64,000 nt of DNA from Mayfieldus sp963781495 (GCA_963781495.1 CAWAFX010000002.1:372001-436000), one strand, 5' to 3'. Positions 33,920 to 42,135 are shown, counted from the stretch's first letter. The notes: generated by a model from the letters alone, not told the origin. Numbers and translations: made by a program.

Positions 33920-34192
33920 GTGGCCGAACAGACTTCAAGCGCGGTGAGCGGGGTTCCGGAGCACCATCTGGTCGACTATGACCCGGCGCTGAGGCGCCTC
34001 TGGATCGGCGGTCAGAGACTTCATCACGGCGCCACCGGGGCCGCATTCGCCGCCCTCGGGCTCGCCGGTCTCGCCGCCCGCCGGCTGCCGGTCCGCGAAT
34101 GCGTGCCGATGACCCTGGTCGGGACCCTGCTGATGGCCCATGACTGGAAGGACCGCGGGGTCTGGTTCCGCCGCGGTCCGCAGTCCGACTGA
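33920..34192 (+). CDS. Small membrane-associated hypothetical protein
   Basis: A 90-residue protein from GTG 33920 (ribosome site GGAGAGG). One or two hydrophobic segments (GAAFAALGLAGLAARRLPV; CVPMTLVGTLLMAHDWKD) and a polar N-terminus are visible. It is divergent from the R2-like oxidase gene by 193 bp and converges on the metal-dependent hydrolase. I do not recognise the family. Confidence 0.6.
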   Translation: MAEQTSSAVSGVPEHHLVDYDPALRRLWIGGQRLHHGATGAAFAALGLAGLAARRLPVRECVPMTLVGTLLMAHDWKDRGVWFRRGPQSD

Positions 34193-34218
34193 GCTTCCTC
34201 GGGAACCAGGGCCTGCGA

Positions 34219-34240
34219 CCGCGGGGCTTCGGCCCCGCGG
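34219..34240. terminator. GC-rich hairpin with TTCG loop between convergent genes
   Basis: CCGCGGGGC (34219-34227), loop TTCG, GCCCCGCGG (34232-34240): a perfect 9-bp stem, extended by CCTGC/GCAGG with small bulges. It lies in the 55-bp gap between convergent genes and can serve both as terminator; there is no U-run. Confidence 0.6.
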
Positions 34241-34247
34241 GCAGGGC

Positions 34248-34958
34248 CTACGAGTGGCTCTGCCCCGGCTCCAAGACCACCACCTTCGACGAGGTCTTCG
34301 ACTCGACGTCGGACTTGAACGCCTCGGCGTCGGCCTCGATCGCCGGGAAGGTGTTGTAGTGCATCGGGATCACGGTGCCGGCCTCGACGAACTCCGCCGC
34401 GTAGACGGCGTCGCGGCGGTCCATCGTGTAGTGGCCGCCGATCGGCAGCAGGGCGATGTCGATCGGACTGCGCTGCGCGATCAGCTTCATGTCGCTGAAC
34501 AGGCAGGTGTCGCCAGCGTGGTAGATGGTCTTGCCGTCGATGTTGATCAGCAGGCCGGCGGCGGTTCCGATCGATATCCCGCCCTCGGGGTTCATCGGGT
34601 CGTCGCCCGAGCCCGGGATCGTGCTCGTGTGCCAGGCCGGCACGAGGCCGATCCAGCCCCAGTCGAACTCGACCGTCCCGCCGAGGTTGGGATCCGAGGC
34701 CTCCTCGACGCCCTTGGACTGAAGCCAGTGGGCGATTTCGACGATCGCGACGCAGTGGGCGCCGGTGCGCTTGGCGACCGGTAGTGCGTCGGCGATGTGG
34801 TCGACGTGGCCGTGGGTGATCGCGATGTGGGTCGCCTCGACCTCGTCAGCCGTGGCAACCGCGACCGGGTTGTTCGGCTTCAGAAACGGATCGGTGAGCA
34901 CAGTCGTCGAGCCGTCGCTGATCTCGAAGCAGGACTGGCCGTGGAACTTGATCTCCAT
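34248..34958 (-). CDS. UPF0173-type metal-dependent hydrolase (MBL fold)
   Basis: A 236-residue metallo-beta-lactamase-fold protein of the UlaG/UPF0173 group. HITHGHVDHIADA-type HxHxDH (about 49-54) and IYHAGDTCLFSDM (about 146-158) give the metal-binding residues, with a late His in PMHYNTFP. The substrate of the group is unknown. The stop codon of the previous gene (34961) lies 2 bp before its ATG 34958, so it is translationally coupled to the 117-residue protein. Confidence 0.88.
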   Translation of the reverse strand: MEIKFHGQSCFEISDGSTTVLTDPFLKPNNPVAVATADEVEATHIAITHGHVDHIADALPVAKRTGAHCVAIVEIAHWLQSKGVEEASDPNLGGTVEFDWGWIGLVPAWHTSTIPGSGDDPMNPEGGISIGTAAGLLINIDGKTIYHAGDTCLFSDMKLIAQRSPIDIALLPIGGHYTMDRRDAVYAAEFVEAGTVIPMHYNTFPAIEADAEAFKSDVESKTSSKVVVLEPGQSHS

Positions 34959-34960
34959 CT

Positions 34961-35314
34961 CTAGATCTCTCCTTCGCTTGCGTCTTTGCCTGAAAGCTCC
35001 TCATGCAGTGCCCACCCGACCGCCACTCCAACCATCATCCCCATCCGCGCCTCCTCGGCGAGCAGGGTCCGCACGGCCTTGATCCGCGCATCGGCGTCCG
35101 GTGTCGTCGCCGCCTTCAGCGTCTCCGCCTCGTGGGACTCGCCGAACCAGCCGCCGGCCTCCAGCGCCGCGGCCAGCACCCGCTGCAGCTTCGGCGCCGC
35201 CCCGGCGACCAGGGTCTCGGCGTCGCGGAAGCGCTCGGCGTCGGTGAGCGCGTCGAGCGCGGCGTCGAGCTGCTCCTCGCTGTAGCTGGGACGTGCGCCC
35301 TGCACCTGCGCCAC
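34961..35314 (-). CDS. Hypothetical helical protein, coupled to the metal-dependent hydrolase
   Basis: A 117-residue acidic, alpha-helical protein (EEQLDAALDALTDAERFRDA; TPDADARIKAVRTLLAEEAR). No signal peptide, membrane helix or known motif can be seen. It is the first gene of a two-gene unit with the UPF0173 hydrolase. It is divergent from the MmgE/PrpD gene with a 56-bp gap. Confidence 0.65.
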   Translation of the reverse strand: MAQVQGARPSYSEEQLDAALDALTDAERFRDAETLVAGAAPKLQRVLAAALEAGGWFGESHEAETLKAATTPDADARIKAVRTLLAEEARMGMMVGVAVGWALHEELSGKDASEGEI

Positions 35315-35370
35315 CTTAGCGAGCGCTCGCCGCCGGTCGGGCGGCGCCCGCGAATGCCTAGGCTGGCGTC

Positions 35371-36522
35371 GTGAACCCCGAGCCCGCTGCCCGCTATGGC
35401 GACGCCCTGCTGGACTGGATGGCCTGCGCGATCGGCGGTCGCGACGAGCCCCCGGCGCGCGCAGCGCGCGCCGCCGGCGGTGGCCTGCTCGAGCGCGTGA
35501 CCGCCGCGGCGACCGCCGGTCACGTGCTCGATTTCGACGACACCTACCTGCCGGGGGTCGCCCACCTCAGCGCACCCTGCGCGCCTGCGGCCCTGGTGCT
35601 GGGCGCCGATCGCGGTGCCGGCGCCGCCGAGGTGCTCGGGGCCTTTGCCGCCGGTTTCGAGGCGATGGGGGCAATGGCAAGGGCCGGCCACCCCGCCCTC
35701 TATGACGGCGGCTGGCATCCGACCGCGGTCTGCGGCGCCCTCGGGGCGGCGGTCAGCGCCGCCCGCCTGCTCGAGCTCGATCGCGAGCGCGAGCGATCCG
35801 CCGCGGCGCTGGCGCTCCTGCGCGCCTCGGGTCTGCGTTCGGCCTTCGGCTCCGCCGGCAAGAGCCTGCAGGTGGGGATGGCGTCTGCGGCGGGGGTCGC
35901 CGCCGCGCAGCTCGCCGCCGCCGGCGCCCGCCTCGACCTCGATCGGGTCGCCCACGGTGGGGCCGGGTTCGACGAGGCCTTCGGCGCCGCCTTCGAGCCG
36001 CCCGGCGGCGAGGCGGCGATTGCCGCCAACTGGATCAAGGCCTACCCCTGCTGCCTGCAGACCCATGGCGCGATCGAGGCGGCGCTGGAAGCCTGCGGGC
36101 GGCCGGACGCCGAGGCGGAGATCGAGGTGACGGTGCATCCGCTCTCGCTGCAGGCGGCGCCGGTCGGCGACCCGGGCGACGGACTGGAGGCGAAGTTCTC
36201 GATCCCGTATCTGACCGCCTTCGCCCTGCTTCGCGGCGCCCCGGTCGTCTCGAGCTTCGACGGCATCGATCCGCAGGCGGCGCAGCTGGGGCAGCGAATC
36301 GGGGTCGAGGCCGATCCGGCACTGGCAGAGTCGGAGGCAAGGCTGGCGATCGACGGCGAGCTAGTCGCCACGATCGAGGCTGCGCTGGGCTCGCCGCAGC
36401 GGCCGATGAGCGCCGCCGAGCTGGCCGACAAGCGCGGTCAGCTGGCCGGGGAGCGCCTCGAGGGAGCCCTTGACGATCCCGCCCGGCCGGCGGCCGAGCT
36501 GCTGGCAGCGCTCGGGCTCTGA
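35371..36522 (+). CDS. MmgE/PrpD family protein (2-methylcitrate-dehydratase-like)
   Basis: A 383-residue protein of the MmgE/PrpD group: AGHVLDFDDTYLPGVAHLSA (about 50-69), HPALYDGGWHPTAVCGALGA (about 109-128) and NWIKAYPCCLQTHGAIEAAL. Members dehydrate 2-methylcitrate or act on other small acids, for instance cis-aconitate. It is shorter than the typical 450 residues, lacking part of the N-terminal helix bundle. No other methylcitrate-cycle gene is nearby, so the real substrate is open. The start is GTG 35371. Confidence 0.85.
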   Translation: MNPEPAARYGDALLDWMACAIGGRDEPPARAARAAGGGLLERVTAAATAGHVLDFDDTYLPGVAHLSAPCAPAALVLGADRGAGAAEVLGAFAAGFEAMGAMARAGHPALYDGGWHPTAVCGALGAAVSAARLLELDRERERSAAALALLRASGLRSAFGSAGKSLQVGMASAAGVAAAQLAAAGARLDLDRVAHGGAGFDEAFGAAFEPPGGEAAIAANWIKAYPCCLQTHGAIEAALEACGRPDAEAEIEVTVHPLSLQAAPVGDPGDGLEAKFSIPYLTAFALLRGAPVVSSFDGIDPQAAQLGQRIGVEADPALAESEARLAIDGELVATIEAALGSPQRPMSAAELADKRGQLAGERLEGALDDPARPAAELLAALGL

Positions 36523-36532
36523 GAGGGCGCCC

Positions 36533-37315
36533 TCAGGCGGGTGCGCCGGGGCTCGCCGCGGCCGCCAGCTTCGGCAGGCGGAACTCCCACATCCCCAGCG
36601 CGCCGTAGTCGTCATAGCCGCAGCGCCGGTAGACCGGCGCCCCCAGCTTGGTCGCCTGCAGGGTCGAGGTCGCGCAGCCGCGTTGCTGAGCATCGAAGAG
36701 CGCCCGGCGCATCAGCGCCGTCGAGAGCCCGCGCCCGCGGGCCCGCTCGGCGGTGGCGACGCACCAGATCGAGCAGTCACCTTCGGCGTCGTGGGCGCAG
36801 ACCGTCGCCACGGGGTCTCCCTGCAGCGAGGCCAGATAGACCTGCAGCCCGGGACCGGGCCGGCCCATCCCCCTGATCCAGGTGCCCTCGGGATAGCCGT
36901 AGGCCTCGTCGTTGAGCAGGGACATCGCCTCCGGGTCGCCGTCGCCGGTCCAGTCGATCGCCGCCAGGTCCGGCTCCTCGATGCCTCCGAGCTCGACGGC
37001 CATCGCCCGTGGCTGGGCGTCGAGGGTATGGCCGGCGGCCTCGAGCAGGCGCGCCGTCTCGATGTCGGCCTCCGGGACCCAGACGGTCCAGGCGTTTCCT
37101 GCCTCGGCGTAGGCGGCGGCGACCTCATCGCGCGCGGCGGCAAACGCGGCCGGGTCGAGATAGACGACGCTGTTGAAGATCGAGCGCTCCGGGACCTCGG
37201 CGCTGACCGAAGCCGTCACCCCGTCGAGCTCGATCAGCCGTGATCCGGCGGCCGCGGCGAAGTCGCGGAACGCCGCCTGCATCCCGCGCAGGTTGAGCTG
37301 CAGAGCGTCCCTCAA
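36533..37315 (-). CDS. GNAT-family N-acetyltransferase
   Basis: A 260-residue protein with a GNAT acyl-CoA site near residues 180-215 (ATVCAHDAEGDCSIWCVATA; ERARGRGLSTALMRRALFDA, the pyrophosphate loop RARGRGLS). The N-terminal half is a second, divergent GNAT-like or substrate domain. It starts at TTG 37315; the TGA of the O-methyltransferase overlaps this start as TTGA, which supports coupling. It converges on the MmgE/PrpD gene; the two stop codons are within a palindrome (TGAGAGGGCGCCCTCA). Confidence 0.85.
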   Translation of the reverse strand: MRDALQLNLRGMQAAFRDFAAAAGSRLIELDGVTASVSAEVPERSIFNSVVYLDPAAFAAARDEVAAAYAEAGNAWTVWVPEADIETARLLEAAGHTLDAQPRAMAVELGGIEEPDLAAIDWTGDGDPEAMSLLNDEAYGYPEGTWIRGMGRPGPGLQVYLASLQGDPVATVCAHDAEGDCSIWCVATAERARGRGLSTALMRRALFDAQQRGCATSTLQATKLGAPVYRRCGYDDYGALGMWEFRLPKLAAAASPGAPA

Positions 37316-37958
37316 AGCTTCAGCGCCAGCGTGATGCCGTCGCGGATTCCGACCATCACGCTGACCACGCGCTCGTCGGCGAGGACCAGGTCATTGGTCT
37401 TGCGGATCGCCTCCAGCGAGCCGCCCGATTCGCGTCGATCGCGTCGACGACGACGTCGCCGCCGTAGAAGACGTTGTCGATCCCGATCAAGCCACCCGGG
37501 CGCACCAGCCGCACGCACTGCTCGAAGTAATCGGGGTAGCCGGTCTTGTCGGCGTCGATGTAGGCGAAGTCGAAGGGCTCGTCGTCGCCGAGCCCGCGCA
37601 GGGTGTCCAGCGCCGGCCCGAGGCGCAGCTCGATCCGATCCGAGATTCCGGCCTCCTCCCAGTAGCGGCGCGCGATCGCCGTCCACCGCTCGCTGACGTC
37701 GCAGGTGATCAGGCGGCCCTCAGCCGGCAGGACGCGGGCGATCGAGAGCGAGGTATAGCCGGTGAAGGTCCCCACCTCGAGCACCCGGCGGGCGCCGATC
37801 GCCCGGGCAAGCAGCGCCAGCAGCGCCGCCTGCTCGGGGGAGGTCCTCATCTCGGCCAGGTCACCGGCCTCGCGATCGGACTCCTCGGCCAGCCGTTCGA
37901 GCAGCTCGTCGCGATCCTCGGTGTGCTCGAGGACGTAGGCATACAGCGCCTCGGTCAT
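37312..37958 (-). pseudogene. Class I O-methyltransferase with a C-terminal frameshift
   Basis: The frame from ATG 37958 encodes a caffeoyl-CoA-O-methyltransferase-like protein: MTSPEQAALLALLARAIGAR-like start, EVGTFTGYTSLSIARVLP (SAM loop), CDVSERWTAIARRYWEEAG, FDFAYIDADKTGYPDYFEQC and GGLIGIDNVFYGGDVVVDAI. After DAIDAN (about 37435) this frame drifts into RAARWRRSARP and stops at 37356. The expected ending (SLEAIRKTNDLVLADERVVS, then MVGIRDGITLALKL) is in the other frame and stops at 37312, so one base is missing or extra. It is a true frameshift or a base-calling error. The intact end overlaps the GNAT start. Confidence 0.75.
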
Positions 37959-37984
37959 CTCGACGTAGACCCCCAAGGCGCGTC

Positions 37985-38779
37985 CTACTCTTGAGGGCGC
38001 GCCACGGCGGCGGCCAAGCCGGCGAGCCCGCCCACAAGCGCTCCGCCGAGCCCGGCGAAGACGTTGGCCTCGTTGTCGAAGGCCGGCAGCAGCAGCAGCA
38101 CCGCCGCCGCGACGGCGACGCCGATCCAGTCGAAGTCCTCGTCGATCGCGTTGCGGGTCTCGGAGTAGCGCAGCGCGAACCAGGCCGCCAGCGCCCCGAG
38201 GGCGATCCCGTTGCCACCTGCAATACCGGCCGAGAGATCGATCTTGAGTTGGCCCCCGGAGATGGTCACCGCCTGAACCGGGTCGACGGCGTCGGCGAGC
38301 AGCATCCCCAGCGCCCCACAGGCGATCAGCAGCACCAGCGTCGCAACCGTCCCCAGCCGCCGCTCCAGCCCTGGGGCGAAGAGGACGAGCGCGATCGCGA
38401 CAACGAACAGGTAGCCGATGTCGATGTAGACGAAGGGGGCGGTCAGATAGCGCCACCAGTCCGAACCGACCGGCCCCGCGATCGCACCCATTTGGCCGAG
38501 CGAGTCATCGGTCGCGCGCTGGACCAGCAGGGTCGCCGCCGATGCCGCGACTACCGCGATGGTCGCGTAGGGGCGATCGGTGCCGAGGCCCTCAAGCCGT
38601 GGACGGCCAAAGCGCGGGCGGCGCCGGCGCCGCGTCCTCGCCTCGAGGTTCTCGCCCCGGCGCTGCAGCTTCGGTGCCCGCTTGCGCAGGCGCGCGCCGC
38701 AGTACGGGCACTCGGTGACATAGGGGCTGACCTCGGAACCGCAGCTCTTGCAGACGACGCTCAACTCGGGCGCGCTCAC
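37985..38779 (-). CDS. Rhomboid-like membrane protein with N-terminal zinc ribbon, probably inactive
   Basis: A 264-residue protein. Residues 10-30 hold a zinc ribbon (CKSCG...CPYCG), followed by a basic linker and six to seven helices. The L1-loop WR pair (DWWRYLTAPFVY) and the general shape are rhomboid. But the catalytic Ser of the GxSG motif is Asn (GGNGIALGALAAW), the His of helix 2 (normally HxxxN) and the His of helix 6 (FAGLGGALVGGL) are absent. It is therefore likely a pseudoprotease. It lies 26 bp before the O-methyltransferase gene. Confidence 0.8.
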   Translation of the reverse strand: MSAPELSVVCKSCGSEVSPYVTECPYCGARLRKRAPKLQRRGENLEARTRRRRRPRFGRPRLEGLGTDRPYATIAVVAASAATLLVQRATDDSLGQMGAIAGPVGSDWWRYLTAPFVYIDIGYLFVVAIALVLFAPGLERRLGTVATLVLLIACGALGMLLADAVDPVQAVTISGGQLKIDLSAGIAGGNGIALGALAAWFALRYSETRNAIDEDFDWIGVAVAAAVLLLLPAFDNEANVFAGLGGALVGGLAGLAAAVARPQE

Positions 38780-38796
38780 GACCCGAGCATAGCCAC

Positions 38797-39912
38797 CTAG
38801 GTGCGGCTCGCCTCACAGAGGGCACGCACCAGTTCGCCGACGTCACCGCGCTGCTCGAGGACCTCACGCTGGCGGTGGGCGCCGGTGCCTGCATCGATCA
38901 GGGCCCGGACGCCCTCCAGCTCGGCTTCGCAGCCGACCTCCTGGGCATGCTCGCGCAGCTCGTCGAGCAGGTTGTTGGCCATCTCGGCCGCCGGCATCTG
39001 CGCGGGCCGGGGAAGGTCGACCAGCTCGCCGTCGGTGCCGCGCAGCGCCGCCAGAACCTTGTTGTCGTCGATCAGCTCGGTCGGCACCTCAACCAGCGCC
39101 GCCTGGGCGTCGAACAGCGACGAGTAGCGGTGCACCAGCGCCAGCACCATCGCCGCCAGCGCGACGGTGCTCTCGATCCGGGTCTGCTGGTCGAAGACGC
39201 GGACCTCGACCGTGCCCAGCTTCGGGTGCGGGCGGACGTCGAACCAGAGATAGGTGTAGTCCGGGATCACCCCCGCCTCGACCAGCAGGCTGACACGCCC
39301 CGAGTAGATCTCCCAGCTGCCGTAGTGGGGCGGGATCCCGACCCGCGGGAAGGCGCGAAAGACGGGCGTGCGCGCGGACATCATCGCCGTGTCGTATCCG
39401 CGCCAGAACGGCGAGTTGGCCGACAGCGCGAGCAGCAGCGGCAGGTGCTTGCGGATCCCGTCGGCGACGTAGATCGCCTTGTTCGGCCCGGTGACGCCGA
39501 CGTGCACGTGGGTGCCGAAGATCAGCTCCTGGCGGGCGATATAGCCGAGCTCCGCCACCAGCTCCTGGTAGCGCGGGCGCTCGACGATCTTCTGGTCCTC
39601 CCAGAGCGCCGAGGGATGGGTGCCCGACGCGGCGAGCAGCATCTCGTTGCGCTCCGCCGCGCCCCGCACCGTCTCGCGCAGCCCCGCCAGCTCCTCGGCG
39701 GCGCCGGCGAGGCTCTCGTGCGGCCGGGTCGCGATCTCCAGCACCGACTGCATCAGCTCCGGCTTGACACGCTCCGCGTAGTCCTCACCGAGGTCCTCGA
39801 GGATCGCTTCGATGCCCTGTGCCAGCTCGAGGGTCTCGGGGTCGATCAGCATCAATTCCTCCTCGATGCCGACCGTGTATGGGGTGCCGCGGAAGCGGTG
39901 TTCGAGGGCCAA
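38797..39912 (-). CDS. ybdK: YbdK/GCS2-family carboxylate-amine ligase
   Basis: A 371-residue enzyme of the glutamate-cysteine ligase type 2 family. TVGIEEELMLIDPETLE (13-29), MQSVLEIATRPHESL (about 54-68), GTHVHVGVTGPNKAI (about 142-156) and RPHPKLGTVEVRVFDQQTR (about 236-254) are conserved. These enzymes make gamma-glutamyl amides, often gamma-glutamylcysteine, at low activity. In actinobacteria the group may work beside mycothiol synthesis. It is divergent from the aldolase gene by about 70 bp. Confidence 0.9.
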   Translation of the reverse strand: MALEHRFRGTPYTVGIEEELMLIDPETLELAQGIEAILEDLGEDYAERVKPELMQSVLEIATRPHESLAGAAEELAGLRETVRGAAERNEMLLAASGTHPSALWEDQKIVERPRYQELVAELGYIARQELIFGTHVHVGVTGPNKAIYVADGIRKHLPLLLALSANSPFWRGYDTAMMSARTPVFRAFPRVGIPPHYGSWEIYSGRVSLLVEAGVIPDYTYLWFDVRPHPKLGTVEVRVFDQQTRIESTVALAAMVLALVHRYSSLFDAQAALVEVPTELIDDNKVLAALRGTDGELVDLPRPAQMPAAEMANNLLDELREHAQEVGCEAELEGVRALIDAGTGAHRQREVLEQRGDVGELVRALCEASRT

Positions 39913-39983
39913 ACCCGACCCTATACTGGGGCGACGATCAGACGGCGCGCCGGGAGCCGCCGAATCCCAGGAGGGTCGAGTTC

Positions 39984-40904
39984 GTGGAAGTGAAGAGCAT
40001 GACCGAGCAGAAGTCGCTGCTTGCCACCCTGGCGCCGGGCAAGCGCACCCGCCTGCGCCGGCTGCTGTTCGAGTTCGGTCCCGGGCAGGGGACGCTGATG
40101 CTGCTGCCGATCGACCAGGGCATCGAGCACGGTCCGCGTGACTTCTTCCCCAATCCGGCCTCCAAGGACCCCGAATACCAGTTCCGGCTCGCCGCCGAGG
40201 CCGGCTACTCGGCGATCGCCTGCCAGATCGGGCTGGCGACCAAGTACTACCCCGACTACGCGGGCCAGGTGCCGCTGATCCTGAAGGTCAACGCCAAGAC
40301 CGACGTCCCGCCCTCCGACGAGGCCTTTTCGCCCACCAATGCCAGCGTCGAGGACGCGGTTCGCCTCGGCGCCGACGCCGTCGGCTACACGCTTTACGTC
40401 GGCTCACCGCGCCAGGACGACGACCTGCGCCAGCTGCAGGGCGTCCGCGAGGCCTGCGACCGCTACGGGATGCCGCTGGTGATCTGGGCCTACCCGCGTG
40501 GGCGCGACATCGAGAGCAAGGGCGGCCAGACCTCCTTCTACGCGATCGACTACGCCGCCCGCCTGGCGATGGAGATGGGCGCCGACGTCGTCAAGCTCAA
40601 CTTTCCCAAGCTCGACCCCGAGAAGGCCAAGGACTCCCCCGCCCCCTACAACGAGATGGAGGTCTCCCCAGAGGAGGCGGTGGGCCAGATCGTCGAGTCG
40701 GCCGGGCGTTCGCTGGTCGTGCTCTCGGGCGGCTCGAAGACCGACGACGAGACCGTGATCTCGCACACCCGCACGATCATGGAGGCCGGCGGATCGGGCG
40801 TGATCTTCGGCCGCAATGTCTGGCAGCGCGAGTGGTCGGAGGCGCTGGAGATCATCGAGCAGATCAAGGAGACGCTGCTCGCCACCGTTCGCCGGATTCC
40901 GTAG
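39984..40904 (+). CDS. fbaB: Class I fructose-bisphosphate aldolase (DhnA/FbaB type)
   Basis: A 306-residue TIM-barrel protein of the DeoC/FbaB class: LLPIDQGIEHGPRDFF (about 32-47), DAVGYTLYVGSPRQDDDLRQ, VIWAYPRGRDIESKGGQT and GADVVKLNFPKLD, with the Schiff-base Lys in VVKLNFPK. It cleaves fructose 1,6-bisphosphate to the two triose phosphates. GTG 39984 has AGGAGGG eight bases before it; ATG 39999 is an alternative. It stands upstream of the thermonuclease gene with a 49-bp gap containing a short hairpin. Confidence 0.9.
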   Translation: MEVKSMTEQKSLLATLAPGKRTRLRRLLFEFGPGQGTLMLLPIDQGIEHGPRDFFPNPASKDPEYQFRLAAEAGYSAIACQIGLATKYYPDYAGQVPLILKVNAKTDVPPSDEAFSPTNASVEDAVRLGADAVGYTLYVGSPRQDDDLRQLQGVREACDRYGMPLVIWAYPRGRDIESKGGQTSFYAIDYAARLAMEMGADVVKLNFPKLDPEKAKDSPAPYNEMEVSPEEAVGQIVESAGRSLVVLSGGSKTDDETVISHTRTIMEAGGSGVIFGRNVWQREWSEALEIIEQIKETLLATVRRIP

Positions 40905-40953
40905 CGGCGGCTCGGTCCCGAAGAGGTTTGCCGCCTTGGCGGCTTAAGCGGCT

Positions 40954-41481
40954 GTGCTGACGGCGATTCGAGGCAGGCGGGGCTGGCTCGGCAGCCTGCT
41001 GCTGCTGGCCGCCCTCGCCGTCGTGCTGGTCTCCGGCCGCGGCGGTGAGCCGGGGCGGTCCGCTGCGGGCGGCGAAGCGACCGCGGAGCGGGCCCAGGTC
41101 TCGCGGGTGATCGACGGCGACACGATCGAGGTCCGCGTCGGCGGCCGCGAGGACGACGTCCGCTACATCGGCATCGACACCCCGGAGACGGTCAAGCCCG
41201 GGACCCCGGTCCAGTGCTTCGGCCCCCAGGCCCATGAATTCAACCAACGGCTGGTCGGGGGCCGGACGGTGCGGCTGGTCTTCGACCGCGAGCGCCGCGA
41301 CGTCTACGGACGCCTGCTCGCCTACGTCTGGCTCGGCCCGCGGATGGTCAACGCTGAGCTGGTCCGGCGCGGCTTCGCCCGCACCCTGACGATCCCCCCC
41401 AACGACGCCCACGCCGGTCTATTCCATCGCCTCGCCGCCGCGGCGGGACGGGCGGGGCGCGGCCTCTGGGGAGATTGCTGA
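40954..41481 (+). CDS. Secreted or membrane-anchored thermonuclease-like protein
   Basis: A 175-residue staphylococcal-nuclease-fold protein. An N-terminal helix (about 12-27, SLLLLAALAVVLVSG) serves as signal or anchor. The nuclease core shows VIDGDTIEVRVGGRED, YIGIDTPETVKPG and GRLLAYVWLGPRMVNAELVR, with the catalytic Arg-Glu-Arg residues likely present (DTIE, RYIGID, YGR). It starts with GTG 40954. These nucleases degrade DNA/RNA outside the cell. Confidence 0.85.
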   Translation: MLTAIRGRRGWLGSLLLLAALAVVLVSGRGGEPGRSAAGGEATAERAQVSRVIDGDTIEVRVGGREDDVRYIGIDTPETVKPGTPVQCFGPQAHEFNQRLVGGRTVRLVFDRERRDVYGRLLAYVWLGPRMVNAELVRRGFARTLTIPPNDAHAGLFHRLAAAAGRAGRGLWGDC

Positions 41482-41625
41482 GCGCGGCAGGCGCAGGACG
41501 CGGACTTCCTCGCGCCAATCGCCACATATGGGTGCTGAGAACTGCTTCGCGCGCCTTTGCTAGGTTGCCCTCGAGTCCGCCGCCGATTGGCAGGCGAGCG
41601 GCCACCGAGCCTCGGGGGTTAGACG

Positions 41626-41865
41626 ATGCGGATGCGCCAGAGCTTTTCCCAATTCGAGGTCGCGTTCGAGCAGGAGACCTCGCTCGAACGGCGGCGTCGC
41701 GAGCAACTGCGCCGTCGCGCCGCCAACCGTTCGCGGGCCCGCCGCATCCAGCGCACCGAGAAGACGGGCAAGGTGCGCTTCAGCGTCCTCGCCCTCTGCC
41801 TCACGGTGACCGTCGTGACGGTCACCGTGGCGATGTTCGAGACGCTGTCCTGGCTGATGGCCTAA
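41626..41865 (+). CDS. Small basic protein with one C-terminal membrane helix
   Basis: A 79-residue protein. The N-terminal half is rich in Arg and Glu (EQETSLERRRREQLRRRAAN) and could form a charged helix; residues about 52-75 are one hydrophobic helix (VLALCLTVTVVTVTVAMFET). I do not know the family. It converges on csrA and their stops overlap (TAA 41863-41865 with the csrA TAG at 41862-41864). Confidence 0.6.
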   Translation: MRMRQSFSQFEVAFEQETSLERRRREQLRRRAANRSRARRIQRTEKTGKVRFSVLALCLTVTVVTVTVAMFETLSWLMA

Positions 41866-42080
41866 GCGGCCGGCTGCGACTCCAGCTCCAGCCTCCCTGC
41901 TCCATTCGAGCTTGCGTGCTCGCCCTGGATGCGCAGGTAGACCTCCTTGCGGAACACGGGGACGTCGTCAGGCGCCTCGATTCCGAGCCGGACCTTCTCG
42001 CCCGACACCGAAAGGACCGAGAGCTCGATCTCGTCCCCGATCATGATGCTCTGTCTGGTGCGACGCGTAAGTACAAGCAT
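41862..42080 (-). CDS. csrA: Carbon storage regulator CsrA
   Basis: A 72-residue RNA-binding translational regulator. MLVLTRRTRQSIMIGDEIEL (1-20) is the invariant N-terminal part, followed by GEKVRLGIEAPDDVPVFRKE, with the RNA-binding Arg residues of strand 1 (R6) and strand 5 (R44 region). It binds GGA-containing hairpins near ribosome sites. The frame continues upstream, but the ATG at 42080 directly follows a GGGAGG-containing hairpin. No flagellar gene is in the window, although actinobacterial csrA usually occurs with them. Confidence 0.95.
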   Translation of the reverse strand: MLVLTRRTRQSIMIGDEIELSVLSVSGEKVRLGIEAPDDVPVFRKEVYLRIQGEHASSNGAGRLELESQPAA

Positions 42081-42095
42081 GTTGCCTCCCGCAAC
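42081..42095 (-). promoter_or_regulatory. csrA leader hairpin with GGA in the loop
   Basis: In mRNA sense the 15 bases before the csrA ATG are GTTGC-GGGAG-GCAAC: a perfect 5-bp stem with the GGGAG loop containing GGA, the CsrA target. The Shine-Dalgarno bases GGGAGG straddle this loop. CsrA could thus block translation of its own mRNA. Confidence 0.5.
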
Positions 42096-42096
42096 T

Positions 42097-42135
42097 TGAA
42101 TATCCCATTCCCTTGCCCTACTCAATTTTGAGTAG
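42097..42135 (-). promoter_or_regulatory. csrA promoter with overlapping palindrome
   Basis: In minus-strand sense TTGAGT (42120-42125) and TATTCA (42097-42102) are 17 bases apart and look like a sigma-70-type promoter. The -35 box is inside an inverted repeat, CTACTCAA-TT-TTGAGTAG (42118-42135 on the plus strand), a candidate operator. If this -10 is used, transcription would start near 42090, inside the hairpin; so either the promoter or the hairpin is not used as drawn. Confidence 0.45.
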
